Of a stretch of DNA of 64,000 bases, positions 35,270 to 48,437 are shown piece after piece. Both the position numbers and the translations under genes were made by a program. The stretch lies in assembly GCF_034190915.1 (NCBI RefSeq), contig NW_026947491.1:19594101-19658100 (forward strand), written 5' to 3'. Position 1 is the stretch's first letter. Every line of letters starts with the position of its first letter. Under the pieces are notes generated by a model, which saw only the letters and a list, made by a program, of their open reading frames with translations, ran no database searches and had not been told where the DNA came from. The DNA is from Cavia porcellus (lineage: Eukaryota; Chordata; Mammalia; Rodentia; Caviidae).

Positions 35270-37220
35270 TCCAAAAAGTTTTCATGGTAGATAGTGAATT
35301 ATTACTTGAAAAGTTTCATTAATTTCAAAAATTGATATGAATGTCTCCCCTTCCAATGCCCATGTATACTTATATAAATAATTTAAATCAAGTACAGGGA
35401 AGACATTGTCTTGACACTCTTTTCTGCCAAAATCCTCTCTGTCTTTGTTCCTGCAATAGAAGAACACAAGTTTTTCCTCCCAAAATGCAGCAGTGTGACA
35501 GTCATATCACAGTTTTGTGTACTTCCTCTCAATAACAGATAAGATGCAAGTTAAGAAAAATTCAGCAACATGAACGAATCACAATCCCCTGAGTCATCAT
35601 TTGGCCCAAGGCTGCAATGCCAGGGTTTATAACTCCTTCCTCACAGCCACCATATGTGAAACTCACCATTTTTTCAACCAGTTTTTCTCCCCATTGGATC
35701 TTAAACCCAAATCTTCTTATTTTACCAGCTCTGTATCTTTCTGAAGTGTTAAAAATTCCAGTGTTGCTATACTATGTAAATGAAGTTATCCTTTGGGTTT
35801 TTTGGTGTCATTATTTGTTTTGTGGTTTTTTTTTTTTTTTTTTGTATCTGAATCACACTTTATCATAGCTTTGGCATCATTTATCATCTCCTTTGTTGAA
35901 ATCATAACAAACCATGAGATCTTAGGGGGGACTGTTTCACTTTTCTTGCCCTTCTCCCATGTTTATGACCTGGTTTAAGATAAATGGGCTGGGGGGGGGC
36001 TGGGAATTTAGTTCAACAGCATAAGCACCTGCCTTGCAAGCAGGCAGTCGTGAGTTTGATCCCCGGTACCAATAAAAAAGAAAAAGACAAGAAAAAAAAA
36101 AAAAAAAGATATGTGGGCTGAAGGTCAGAATTATTCCTCTAGTGCTAGTGTCACTGGGCTATACCTATAATCAATTCCCTGTAATCCTAGACTCAGAATG
36201 TAAATATTTCCAACATTTAGGACCTTGTTTGCATGTTAGATTTATGAATCATCATAAGGAACCTCTGAGGTACATTCTGTTTGTCCCTGGTTTTCCTGAT
36301 AAAAGCAGAAGCTAGAGAAATGTAGTAACGTGCCAAGTTGACATAGCTGGGAGAGACTGAATTGCATGTGTGTCCCCAGGTAAATATCCAGTCTCTGTCT
36401 TCTGAATGGTCTACCTCATCTGGGAGATTTAACTCTATACTATATTATCCCTCCCTAGAGAGTTTCTGGGAACTCGACTTCTACCTGCTGTCATAGTCCT
36501 ATTCACAACACAGCTGCTTTCTCAGATATACTGAATGGGAATCTTTGTTTTATCATTCCAACCAATGCTATGAGTGTTCCAATATATTATTCATTCTTAT
36601 GTCAGGATGTCACACATAGGGTAATTAACAAACAGTGAAAATATGCTCTTTGCAATGCTAAGGCTAAAAAGGGTAAGATCATAGCAAAAAAATCTAGTGA
36701 AACACTTTTTCTGCATGATATATTGTTGAATGCTAGGTGATCACGTGTGTAATAGAAAGTACAAGTGAATCTTGTTTTATAAGATGTCCACCCTAGTCAT
36801 AAATCCCCTATTTTCATATTAACAACCTCCTTTCATTCAAGAGAGGAAACATTCAGGTGACCATCAACTATTAAGGGTGCCATATATCAATAATATCTCA
36901 TCAGATGTTCTGTTTCCAAAATACAAACTTTAGAGGATATAATGAATTCCACATTGGGCCACTGATTTGAAACCCCTAACATGGACCAGAAGGCAATCCA
37001 CAGTGCAGGGATGTGTACCCTTCCCTCAAGTGTCCATGCCCTAGATACAGAGAACTCAGCTCCAGTGAGCCTCCATTTATTACTCTATTTTTGGTGATCT
37101 TACCAGGATCCAATTTTTGCTATGCATCATTTTTATTTTCTTAAATGTTTCTTCCTATATCACATGCAAAAAAACAGCATTTATCACCATGCTGAGCTAG
37201 TAGAAAAACCAAGTCTTCCC
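35270..37220. other. Intergenic; no gene
   Basis: AT-rich sequence with short ORFs on both strands and no recognised domain. It contains a poly(T) run at about 35,826-35,843 and an ID SINE at 35,991. Confidence 0.4.
35991..36108 (+). mobile_element. ID-type SINE
   Basis: GGCTGGGAATTTAGTTCAAC body, B box GTTTGATCCCC, GGTACCAATAAAAAAG and A tail. Flanked by AAGATAAATGGGCTG (35,978) and AAGATATGTGGGCTG (after the tail), a slightly diverged target-site duplication. A run of nine or more G precedes it. Confidence 0.9.
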
Positions 37221-38257
37221 TGAGTATCAGTGCTTTAATTATTATTATAAAGTCATGTTTAGTAAACTGTTCTGCAGTGATTTGAATACTCTGAAACACC
37301 CTTTCACAGTAAATGAATAGAATACAATATCAGCTTTGTTTATTGTGGTATCTTTATTAAGATTTTGGTAGACTTGAACATTTTGTGGAAGAATTTTTTT
37401 AAGTATATTATCTTGTGGAACATACTGAAAGAGAACTTGAATCAATTCTATGACCCTTAATGTATCTCTCAATACTTTTCACTGAAGCATTAGTCTGAAT
37501 TTCTACCCTCTTCTGCATGTTTTGTCTTTCTCAGGCTCATGTCCTCTGATTCTTTAATGTATCTTCTGTGCTCTGGTTTATCTCTCTGCCTCCACTCTTC
37601 CCTCGTAGGAATTATCCACTATTTGATATTATCATTTCCGCCCTTATCATGACATCTATTATGATTTCCCTTGGTCTCTGTTCACTTGCTTTAGTTTACA
37701 ATATTGAAATATAAGAAAAGAATCTGTCTTATCTCTATCATCCCCAAAGGCATACCAAGTTCCTAGCACAGTGGGTATTCTGTAATGAAGACTTGAATGA
37801 TGCATCAAATGTGACAGGAACAGATAGTACAGATGAAAAATATTTCATTCGACAGAGCAAACACATGCTACATGATCCGCATACACTTGCCTTGATGCTT
37901 TCTTTCATATTCTGAATATTCCAGGATTGAAATATTGACTGAGCAAAGACATGCTACATGATTTCTATACAGATCTGTATTTCCAATTCTGTGACCCTCT
38001 CTCTGTTCCATTTTGTCCTGGACTGATCTGAATTCATGACATCTAGGGATTGATTCTTCCAAATGATTAAACCTTCTGAAACCTTGTGAAGCCTAAGCAC
38101 ATTTGTGACCCATTTTCAGGAAAAAAAGCACATTGCGTCTATTAAGAAAAAAAAAGGAGCTTTGAAAAGCTAGAAATAAAGCATTCTTCATGGAAAGTGA
38201 AACTGACATTGTGAGCAAGAGAGTGATTTAGAATTTTCTGAGTTCCAATTTATCATT

Positions 38258-38418
38258 TGAGCTGTGCGTGTTTGCTCACGCATGTAATGACACTAGGGAC
38301 GCTTAGGAAGGATTCCCGCTAGTTGAAGGTCAGCCTGAGGTAAAAGTGAGCTCTAGGAAAGACTGAGTTGCCTGGCTATTTCAAAAAGAAAGAAGGAAGG
38401 AAGGCAGGCAGGCAGGCA

Positions 38419-38477
<59 letters not shown>

Positions 38478-38500
38478 GACAGAGAGAGACAGAGAGAGAA

Positions 38501-38533
<33 letters not shown>

Positions 38534-38648
38534 CAGACAGAGACAGAGAGAGAGAGACAGAGATAGAGACAGAGACAGAGAGAGACAGAGACAGAGAGGG
38601 AGAGACAGAGACAGAGAGAGAGAGAGAGACACAGAGAAAGAAAGAAAG
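38258..38648 (+). repeat. B1-type SINE with (GA)n tail
   Basis: Diverged B1-like body 38,258-38,385 (GCTCACGCATGTAATGACACTAGG, GGTCAGCCTGAGGTAAAAGTGAGC), then GGAA/GGCA repeats and about 230 bp of AGAGAGAC purine repeat to 38,648. Long Arg/Glu or Ser/Leu ORFs through it are artefacts. Copy 2 of the region keeps the B1 but not the GA expansion. Confidence 0.85.
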
Positions 38649-38769
38649 ATCAAACAAAACCATTTTAGCTCCACTCCTGGAAGAGATTTGTTTCGCTTTT
38701 CACTCTCAAATCAACTGTCTCAGATTGACAGACCAAGAATCAATCAGCGGTGAAGGCTGTCTGAACTAC

Positions 38770-38816
38770 CCAATCAAGTGCGCTGAGGGGGAGGGCACTT
38801 CCGGTGTCATGGCGCC
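38770..38816 (+). promoter_or_regulatory. KRAB-zinc-finger promoter elements, copy 1
   Basis: CCAAT box at 38,770 (CCCAATCAAG), ETS-type site CTTCCGG at 38,798-38,804, and ATGGCGCC (YY1-like) at 38,809-38,816, in a CpG-richer stretch than its surroundings. There is no TATA box. All three sites are kept in copy 2 at 62,811, 62,839 and 62,850, about 24 kb away. The transcription start is inferred to be close to the ETS/YY1 pair. Confidence 0.7.
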
Positions 38817-38941
38817 GCACTGAGTGCTGAGACTGATTTGATGAGGGGGTCACGCTGACTAGTCCAAACCGCCTTTTTCTGTGATTTCTGCTGGCTGTGC
38901 GCTGCGTTGGAAGGATCCTGGGAGACCTCAAGCACGCAATG
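38797..38941 (+). other. KRAB-zinc-finger gene exon 1 (5' UTR plus ATG)
   Basis: The 5' border is approximate. The exon probably ends AAGCACGCAATG|GTGACA, the common KRAB-gene arrangement in which exon 1 ends with the start codon. This ATG (38,939-38,941) is in phase with the KRAB exon at 52,519 (M then ESLTMEDVA). The identical GCACGCAATG|GTGAC is kept in copy 2 at 62,971-62,985, which supports the assignment. If this exon is not used, translation could start at the ATG at 52,531. Confidence 0.65.
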
Positions 38942-41900
38942 GTGACAATGCGGGAAGGGCTAAGGGATGAGTTGGAGTAGGGTGCGTTATGGACAGAAGT
39001 GGTTCGGAAACGGCTGTAGCGATATCCTTACTGCCCCCTGCTTCGCTGCAGGCGCCCAGGTCTCCCTGGTCTTGTGCGCTGCATCGCCCTCTGAAACGTT
39101 TCCCCTTTGCCGAGGCAGGGACATTGCTGGGTCCGCAGCATGCAGACACTGTGCTGTGACACTGCTGCCCCACGATCCCTTCCTGTGCGGCCCAGGCGGA
39201 GGTGACTCTCCCCGGGTGTGCAGTGAGCAGGGATTTTGGAGGACCCTGGGATCATTCCTCAGTGATGGAGAAGTCATCGCTTCAGTTTCTCACGTGAGAC
39301 CTTTACTTCCAACATTATTATTGCATAAACAGGACTCGTGGTCTCACAGCTCTTTGCAATGAGGTCGCGAACCCAAAGAAGGGAGTCAGGAAGGATTTTA
39401 TTGGAAATAAGACTACCTCCGTGATTTCCAGAAGTGACCTGAGTGAGTAGCACGGACCTCTCAATCCAGAGCTAATTATAGATAAGCAGAGCCCGGGCAA
39501 TGCTCAGTGATTCTTGGACATCTATCACAGAGGGCTCTGGATTTAAAACAGCATTTTAAATGCACGAACTGTAGCCCATTTCCTTACCATGCACCTGTTA
39601 AATCGAAACTGGAATTTTAAAAAAAAACACCGGGTATTTTGTATTTTCAGTTTCTGGAAATCAGGGCACTTGGTAGAGTAGCCCCAACTCCTTTGGGAGA
39701 GGAGGCTGCATTCTGTCGTGTAATTGGTTATTTTCAGTTTAATTCTTAGCACAGTAGCTCATTTGCCAACTCTGTGTCAGGCTCTTCCTTTGCTAGCGAT
39801 CTAATTTATAAGGTAACTATTCTTAGGAACATTTCATTACAGTTAGACTATTTAAGTGAGGACTTCCATAGAGTTTAGAATGCTGAGAAAGATGGAGGTG
39901 ATGCTCATGTATTACCAAAGGATGAGAAAGTGTTCCTGCTAAGGAGAACTTCCTGAAGAGGCTTCCAGTTAAACCCACACTAAAAGCAATCAACTGCGGC
40001 ATCTACAGGCAGGTGTATAAGTGGTGTTGGTATGATTGGAAAGGCAAAGAGGCATTATTTCTGAACGAGTTGCTTTGTAGTCTGTGGATGATTTGTAGAC
40101 ATTGTTTTAAAAATTAAACCACTGAACAAGATATAAAGTGAGTACTGAAATAGGGGTAAATTCTCACTGTTAATATCAGTGGGCATCTGAATAAATAGAA
40201 TAAAAGGATTTTTTTTTTTTTTTTTGAACTGGCAAGAGCAAATGAGACTGAAACCGAAATGGGAGAGCTAGGGATTTTGAAGGGTGGCAAAAATCAACCA
40301 TTACAACAGTAATCTTCTCCAGGAATTAAATTGTTCTTACTGTGATAGTAAATGAAAGATTGTATGCTGGCTTGTTCTGAGATTGGGTCAAAGGTCACAT
40401 GCCTAAGAAAAGGAGAATTTAATGACAGATAAATATTTCTTCTGTGGCTACTTGATCAGCTCATGTAAACATTTTTGAGGCAAAATTAGAAATTAGGAAA
40501 CTAGTCTTGTTTTAAATTTTAAAATACAGTGGACATCTTGACTGATGTAGAATAGAAAAGGATTTTTCTTGGATATAAAATATTTCTAGCTGTTTAGTCT
40601 TTTTCACTGAATAGGAACTAAAGTTAGAAATGTGCGTATGAGTTATATCCCTGCTCTGCAATTTTTGTTTGTTTGTTTTGTTTTTTGTTTTTTGTTTTTA
40701 ATTTTAAGATCAGATATCACTGAGTTCCTGTGCTTGGGTGAAATTTAGATAGTTTCCACCTTTTTGACTTTTGGAATCACAGAATTTTTGCTACCGTGCT
40801 AATTTAAGACTGGGGTTCTTAAATCACCATGATTTATCAAGATTACAATGCTTACATAAAGAAAACATCACTGAGGCATGCTGGTACACACGTTTAATGT
40901 CAGACATGTGGTAAATTTAGGAATATTAAATCACAAGCCCAGCCTGGATAACTGACCATGATACTTTTTCAATATGAAATAAATATGTGCACGTGAGCCT
41001 CAACTCTAAATTGTCATGCACATTGTCTAATGTGCATGATGCCCTAAGTTATGTTTCTAGTAATGAAGAGAAAATGAAAAACTATTGAGTGCAAATTTTA
41101 CTTTTAATTTTGAAATTTACTCATTTTTTACACTAGTGGTACAAAGCAGTCACTGCACTGTCAGAAAGAGAACCTAACTGTGAACAGCCAGTGATTTACA
41201 ATGTATTCAGTAACATACATGAGATCTTTAGTATTTTCTTGTGTGTCTTTGTGCTACATAAATTTGCCCAAATATAAATCAAGGTATGTGTATTGAGCAG
41301 GTTTAAAGATTCCAAGGCTTAGCCATGATGTTTGCTTATATTTTATGTCTTTTGAGTAATTTCCTCTTTAGTTAATTTTTCAGTTGATAAAGGTATTTTT
41401 CCCTTTCGCACTCAAGTAGAACCTGTAAGCTCTTTCCTTCCATTCTTCATATAGCCCTCTGTAGACGATGACACTCATCAGATTTTCTTTTTTGAATGCT
41501 ATACTAATCATTTTTTCCTGTGAAGTCAATTCTGAGAACAGTATTTGGAAAAAGGAAAAACTACTCCAGAGTTTCGATTTTTAAAAAATTATTATTATGA
41601 AGAGTTGCCTGACTCTGGCCATACTGTTTGGATTACATGACCAAGACAGGGAGATAGGATGGAAATTTCCAGTGAAAAAAACACGGGCCCTAGTAGTTAG
41701 AATGCAAGACATCAGGCATGTGCAAGGTTGACGGGAAAATATTTCCATTTCTAGTTTTAATTTATGCTTTTGGGTGGGAAGCCTTCTTACTGCTTTACCT
41801 TTAGATCATCATCTACCTTTTTATACTGCACTTACTGCTCCTGCAAGCACTTTAATTTCCAAGCCTGTATCCATACTCTATTATCAACTTAAAAGTTATG

Positions 41901-43439
41901 CAGTTCTTGTGTACAGGACATACTATGCAATAGATTCTTTCATCTTCATAATGACCTTATGAGCTCCACTTACATTTGATATAATAGTTCATGATGAATC
42001 ACTGAATAGAAATATTTGATATATTGTTATTTCACACAGCTAAAATGGGACAAAAGCTGACTTGTGTCTTCAAATAGAGAAACAGATTCCTGTAGTCGAC
42101 TGTCTACTCCACTGGGAAATTTTAGTTCATTAAGTTTTCATATGTCTTCATTAGCAGTCTGCATCCATTATTTCTGTTGCTCAGATAGACTGCATTATGG
42201 TGAACTCACCAGGATAATGCTCCCCAAAACCATGTCTTCTTGGGCTGGCTTAGTAAGTTCTGTAAAGAAAGTAATCCAAGGAAAGTACAGAGTGTAAAAG
42301 ACAAGAAAGTACAATATGCGGACCAAATATTTTTGAATATATTCAGATGGAATTTGTATAATATTTCACTGTTAACATTTTTCCAGGATAATTTACTGTT
42401 TCTGGATATGGTGCTATGTAATCTTACAGGTAATAATTGTGAACTCATTTGATTTATAAGAGTAAGTGCCATTGGTACATGATAAAGTCTCCATCACCTT
42501 ACACAAATAACATGAAAAATTTAACAGGTGTCTGCATCAATAAGGAAGTATGACTTCATGGCCAGAAGCCTGGTTTTATATAGTTTGTTCTAGCACTATA
42601 AAGAACACACTCTGAGGAACATAGGTTTTTGTGGAAATCCCGAAAAATTGTTAGCCTGAACTCTGGTGAGTTGCCAGATACTTACCTATATGGGAGAAGC
42701 ATGGACAAAATATATTATCACACACAAAGAGAGGTAAATAGCAGTGATTTTACCCACATTTCTTCCAATAGATGTGTACTTGGTTTCTTTCTGTGCCTGG
42801 AAGAAACTCTTCAACTCTGGGGACAGGAACTTTTTCTCTAATCATTCATTAAATTCTGACACTATTTTAAGTTATAGTCCAAATTCACAAGTAGGCTCCT
42901 ACAATTCCAATAGACCTGTTTTAGATCTTACACTGGTCAAATTTGTGTTCCAGTGTAACCTTCTTTTATTCATCCTGGCAAAAGAAACACCTTCATAATG
43001 AACCCCCTTGTTCTTTTTTTCTATTTTCTGGAATGAATCCTAGGACTCAGAACAGCCATTAATTTATATGCATATTTCAGAGTATAGTAGAAGAGTGGAC
43101 GAATATTTTACCTGGAGAACTCAAAGTCTTTATGCATATAAGTATAATCAACACAAAAGTTTTGCTTAAAAGGTAATTTAAGGGTTTTTAAAAGACTACT
43201 TTGTACAAATATAATTTCCTCTTTGTCTTTGATTAATTCATTGTCAGTTCTCTTTTCCCTTTTCACAGATCCAGTGGGAAGATTCTCTTTCAACCCACTA
43301 GATAACAAGTAACAAAACTGCTTCTACAGTTTTACCTTTTAAACATTATTTGGTGTTTTTGCATGTCCATTATATGCTTTTCCAGAAGTTAGCTCTGAGC
43401 GTGTTATTAGTACACAAAACACAGAACAGGACGAAACAC

Positions 43440-44142
43440 CGAACAGCCATTAATTTACATATTTAGCCACTACAGACTGTTCTGCTATAAACATACAAGT
43501 GCATATATGACTGTGATAGGGTGCTTTTGATTATTTTGGAGAAGAGGTGAAGAAGCAAAATAGCTGGGTCCAGTGGGATATCTAGTCCGAGGTTTTGAGG
43601 AATCTCCACACAGATTATCACAGTACTTTTACCCACCCACCAACAATGGAGGAGGATTCCTTTTTACCCACAGCCCCTCTAGCATTTGTTATTGTTTGAT
43701 TTCCTGATAATAGCCATTTTTTTCAAAGTAAGAAGGAATCTGAGCATTGTCTTTATTTACATCCCTTCAGTGACCAGTGGTGTTGAACATTTTTCATGTA
43801 TTTGCCATTTGTACTTCTTCACCTAAGAAGTGTCTGTTTCTTTCAGATGCCCACTTTTAGATTTAGTCTTTAAATTTTGGCATCTGACCTTTTTTTTTTT
43901 TTTTTTAGTTCTGTATATATTCTGAATAGTGTAGTCCTTTATCTGGGGAACAGCTTGCAAAAAAACTTTTGCTACACTGTCGTATATCTCTACACTACAT
44001 TGGTAGTTTGTCTTGCACTGCAAAAGCTTTTTTGTAGGAGACCCCAACTTTTGCCAGTTTCTGTGCTATTGAAATTTTATTCATAAAGTCTTTGCTTACA
44101 CCAATGTCTTCAAGTATTCTGTTCTGTCTCTGGCAGACTTAG
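43440..44142 (-). mobile_element. LINE-1 3' fragment, reversed
   Basis: Reverse-strand LINE-1 3' region (GGTGAAGAAGCAAAATAGCTGGG; ACCCACCAACAATGGAGGAGG; TTCTTCACCTAAGAAGTGTCTG). The same 3' features recur at 44,255-44,600, so two LINE-1 ends lie head to tail, divided by an ID SINE. Confidence 0.75.
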
Positions 44143-44252
44143 TTTTTCTATTTTTATTTATTTATTTATTTTTTACCGGTTCCGGGGATCGAACTCACAA
44201 CTGCCTGCTTTTAAGGCAGGCGCTTATGCCGCTGAGCTAAACCCCCAGCCCC
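44143..44252 (-). mobile_element. ID-type SINE, reversed
   Basis: Reverse complement gives GGGGCTGGGGGTTTAGCTCAG, A and B boxes intact (GTTCGATCCCC), GGAACCGGTAAAAAAT, then a TAAA-rich tail. It sits at the join between two LINE-1 fragments. Confidence 0.9.
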
Positions 44253-47117
44253 AGGAGGTGAATAGCTGGGTTGAATGAGACTAGCTAAAATAGTCATGAG
44301 GAATTTTCACAATGGTTACACCAATGGACACTCCCACAAACAATGGTAAAGTTTTCCATTTTCTACACAGCCCCTCCGGCTATTGTTATTGAATGATTTC
44401 TTGATGGTATCCATTTCTTCTGCAGTGAGATGTTTTTTCTTAGTGTTTATTGAATGTGAATATCTCAGATGACCAATGATGTTGAACATTTTTCATGTAT
44501 TCATTTACCATTTGTGTTTCTTCATCTGAGAAGTGTATATTCATCTCAGAAGCCCATTTTTGGGTTGGGTCTTTCAATTTGGTGGACCTGATTTTTTTCA
44601 GCTTTGATGTGTTGTAGATTTAAGTCCTTGTGTGAGAGATGACTAAATTTTTTTTCCCACTCTGTGGATTGTCTTTTCCCTTTGTTTATGACTTCTTTTG
44701 ATGTGCAAAAGCTTTCTAATAAGATGAGATCCCAGTTGTTGATTCCTTGAAATATTTCTCATGGGGTCTGGGTTTTGTTCATGAACTCTCTGCCTACTCC
44801 TATGTCTTCAAGACTTCTACGTACTTTTTCTTTCAATAAATATATTTTTTTTTGTTAATGTTTACATCTTTGATCCATCTTTAGTGCATGGTGGTGGACA
44901 GTGGTTTAATTTTAGTTTTTGGCATGTTCAAAGCCAGATTTTCTAGCACCATTTATTAAAGAGGCTCTTTCAGTAAATATGTTTGGCTCTTTTATCAAAG
45001 ATAAGGTGGCTGACTGTTTGCAGTTGTTTCTGCATCTTCTATTCTGTTCCACTAATCTCCAGGTCTGTTTTTTTTACATATGCCTTGTTGATTCTATCAC
45101 ATTAGCTTTGTAGTATAATTTCAAGTCAGGGACTGTGATGCCCCCTGGCTTCCCTTTGTTGCCCAGAATTGCTTTTGCTATTCTTGGTGTTTTCTGCTTC
45201 CAAGTGAATTTTTGGAATGCTTTTTCTAGTTCTGTGAGGTATACTAATGACACTTTGATTGGAATTGTATTAAAGCTACATAAAAATTTTGGGAGTATGG
45301 AAATTTTCTATGTTGGTTCTTCCTATCCAGTGTGAAGGAATATCTTTTGATTGTCTGAGATCCTCTTTCATCTCCTTTTTCAGAGTAATGTACTTTCCAG
45401 TGTATAGATCTTATACATCCTTTGTTAGATTGATTCCTAAGTATTTCCTTACTCTTCATGCTATTGTAAAGGGTGTGGTTTCCTTAATTTCTCTCTCTGT
45501 GTTTGTTGCTTGTGTATATGAATGCTATGGATTTTTTTAGTGTAGACTCTGTGCAGCTACAGTACTGAATTTGGTTGTTAAATCTTGTAGTCTTGATGGA
45601 GTTTCTGGGATCTTCTATGTGGAGTATCATGTTATCTCCAAATAGTAATTTAAGTTCTTCCTTTCCTATCTTTGTTCCTTTTATTTCTTTCTCTTCTGTA
45701 ATTGCTTTGGCTAATGTTCCCAGAACAACATTGAGTAGGAGTAAAAGTGGACACCTATGTCTTGTTCCTTAATTTATAGTAAAAGCATTCAGTTTTTGAC
45801 CATTTAGGGTAACGTTGGCTGTTGATTCATCATGTTTGCATTTCAATAGATTGAGATAAAGACCATCTATTGCAAATTTGTAGTTTTTATATCTTAAATG
45901 GATGTTAGACTTTGTAAAATGCCTTTTCTGCATCTGTTGAAATGATCATGTGGTTTTTTTGTTTTTGCCTCTGTTGATATGGTATATTATATTTATTGAT
46001 TTGTGTATGTTCAGCTATGCCTGCATCTGTGGGATGCATCATTTTTCCTCATAGTGGATAGTCTTCTTGATTATTTGGTACATTGTATTTGCCAGTATCT
46101 TTTAAAGAATTTTTGTGTCTGTGTTCCTTAGGGAGATTGATCTGTAGTTTTCATTTTTGGCTGAGTTCTTCTCTGGTTTTGAAACCAGGGTAATACTTGA
46201 AAGAGTTTCAGCATTAGTGGCATTACTTCTTCTCTCAGTTTTTTTGTAGAATTCAACAGTGAATCCATCAGGACCTGGTAGTTTCTTTGTTGGTAAGTTT
46301 TTAATTATATTTTCAATTTTTTTGCCTGATATCAGCTTATTTAGGATTTTGATATTTTCTTAATTTTTGTTTCTGCAATTTGAATGTATCTAGGAATTTG
46401 TTCATTTCTTCTGTGTTTTCCATTTTATTAGATACAAGTTCTTGAAGTATGTATTAATGATCTTCTGGATTTTTTATAGGATCTAGTGTGACCGTCCCCC
46501 TTTTAATTATTAATTGCTTGAATTTGAGGGGTTTTTTTCCCTCTTTTTGATGAGGCTGGCTGACATTTTATCAACTTTGTTTATTCTTTCAGAGAACCAA
46601 CTGTTTGGTGCATTGACATTTTGTATTGTTTTCTTTGTCTCAATTTCTTTATTTTCTGCTTTTACCTTTATAATTTCTTCCCTGTACAAGCTTTCCATTT
46701 GACTTGTTCTTTTTCTAGAGGTTTGAGGTTAAACATTAGATTGTGTATTGGATCTCATTCCATTTTCCTGATGTGAGAGTTTCTAACTATAAATTTCCCT
46801 TGTAGGACTGCTTTCTTAACATCCCATAAGTCTTGATACTTGTTTTTGCATTATCATTTAACTGCAGATACTTTTAATTTCATCTTTGATTTACAATGAT
46901 CCCTTGATTTTTCAGAATGATGTTGTTTAAATACCTTATCTTTATGTAGTTTTTCTGACTTTGTTTCACATTGATTTCCAGTTTTATTGTGATATGGTCA
47001 GGTAGTATGCATGGGGTGATTTTAGTTCCTCTGTGTATACTTAAGCATGTTTTATTGGCTAATGTGTGATCTGTTTTGGAAAACATCTCATGTGCAGCTG
47101 AGAAAAATTTGTATTCT

Positions 47118-47226
47118 GGCCGGGGATTTAGCTCAGCACCATAAGCACCTGCCTGAAAAGTGTGAGGTCATGAATTCAATCCCCAGTACCAAAAAAAAAA
47201 AAAAAAAAAAAGAGAGAGAGAGAGAG
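47118..47226 (+). mobile_element. ID-type SINE inside LINE-1
   Basis: GGCCGGGGATTTAGCTCAGC body, B box ATTCAATCCCC, A tail then a GA run (to 47,226). Flanked by TGTATTCTG and GCATATTCTG, a partial target duplication. Confidence 0.85.
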
Positions 47227-48244
47227 AATGCATATTCTGATATTTTGGGGTAGTACACTAAAGATATCTACCAAATCTGTTCGTTTACAAGCTTGGTTTT
47301 ATTCTGATATTTCTTTGTTGAGTTTTTGTCCAGTTTTTCTAACTGTTTGTGAGAGTAGTGTATAAAGGTCCTCCGCTACAATAGTTTTCTTAGTTGATTT
47401 TTCATGTCTGTTAATATATGTTTTACATAGTTTGGTGCATGTATGTTTACTATTGTTTTCCCTAGTTCTAGGAGTTTTCCCTTAACAAGTATGTAATGCC
47501 CTTCTTTGTCTCTTTTGATCAGTTTTGGCTTAAACTTCATATTGTCTGCAAATAGAAATGCTGCCCCTTCCTTTTTCCTGTGTCATAGAGTATTGTTTTT
47601 CATCCTTTGACTTTCAGTTTATGAATTTCTTTTTGTGTTACATGTGTTTCTTGAATATAGTGTCTTGATGTTCTTGTTTCTTTCTTCATTCTGTTAGTTT
47701 GTTTCTTTGAATTGAGACCATGTTTATTGATGGTTATAATTGATTTACTTGATTGATCTTTCTCATGTGTATTTTCTTGACTTTAGCTGTGTATCTTCTC
47801 TATTTAGTTGCTTGCCTTGCCTGGCAGCGTCTTTCTATTGGTGTTCCTGTGTTTGTGATTTTCTTTTTTCTCTTTGTAGTGTATCTTTCAAAGCATTCTG
47901 TAGAGCTGGTTTACTGATCATGCATTTCGTCAGTTCTTTGTCACGAAAGTATCTTATTTCTCCATTGATTTTTGAAAGATAGTTTTCTGGGTTATATTAA
48001 TGTGGGCTGAAGATTGTTTTCTTTTAGGACTTAAATTACCCCACCCCAGGCCACCCTTTAATTGAGGGATTGTATTGAAAAGTCTGCTGTGATTCTGTTG
48101 GGATTTCTTTGATAAGTGATTTTGGGTTTTTTCCTCTAAATGCTTTTACTGTTTTGTTCTATTGTTGAATTTCTACAATCTTGATAATTACATGCTTTGA
48201 TATAGATTTATTTTGGTCATGGCTATTTAAAGTTCTATATGCTT

Positions 48245-48437
48245 CATTTATTTTATTTTATTTTATTTTATTTTATTTTATTTTATTTTATTTATTTTTT
48301 GAGATGGGGTCTTGCTATGCAGTTCAGGCTGGCCTTGAGCTCACTTTGTAGCCCAGGCTGGTCTTGAACTCACAACACTCCTCCCACCTCAGTCTCCCGT
48401 GTGCTGGGATTATAGGCATCAGCTACCACGCCCAGCT
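48245..48437 (-). mobile_element. B1-type SINE, reversed, with (TTTTA)n tail
   Basis: Poly-TTTTA tail (about 48,250-48,298), then GAGATGGGGTCTTGCTATGC, the CAGGCTGGCCTTGAGCTCAC stretch twice-related internally, and GGGATTATAGGCATCAGC with an RNA polymerase III box region at its far end. Flanked by ATGCTTCATTTA on both sides, the target-site duplication. Confidence 0.9.

Larger units (their letters stand above)
37240..39500 (+). repeat. Zinc-finger upstream region and promoter, copy 1
   Basis: Aligns in order with 60,120-63,510 (for example AATACTCTGAAACACCC against AATACTCTGAAGCACCC, and TTCACTGAAGCATTAGTCTGAA against TTCACTGAAACACTGGTCTGAA). Copy 2 has extra insertions (ID SINE, DNA-transposon-like element, LTR). 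This is the left end of a tandem segmental duplication. Confidence 0.85.

Noticed and set aside
38368..38823. 151-codon ORF rich in Arg/Glu, and Ser/Leu ORFs on the other strand
   Set aside because: Produced by the AGAGAC purine repeat and running into the zinc-finger promoter; not a gene.
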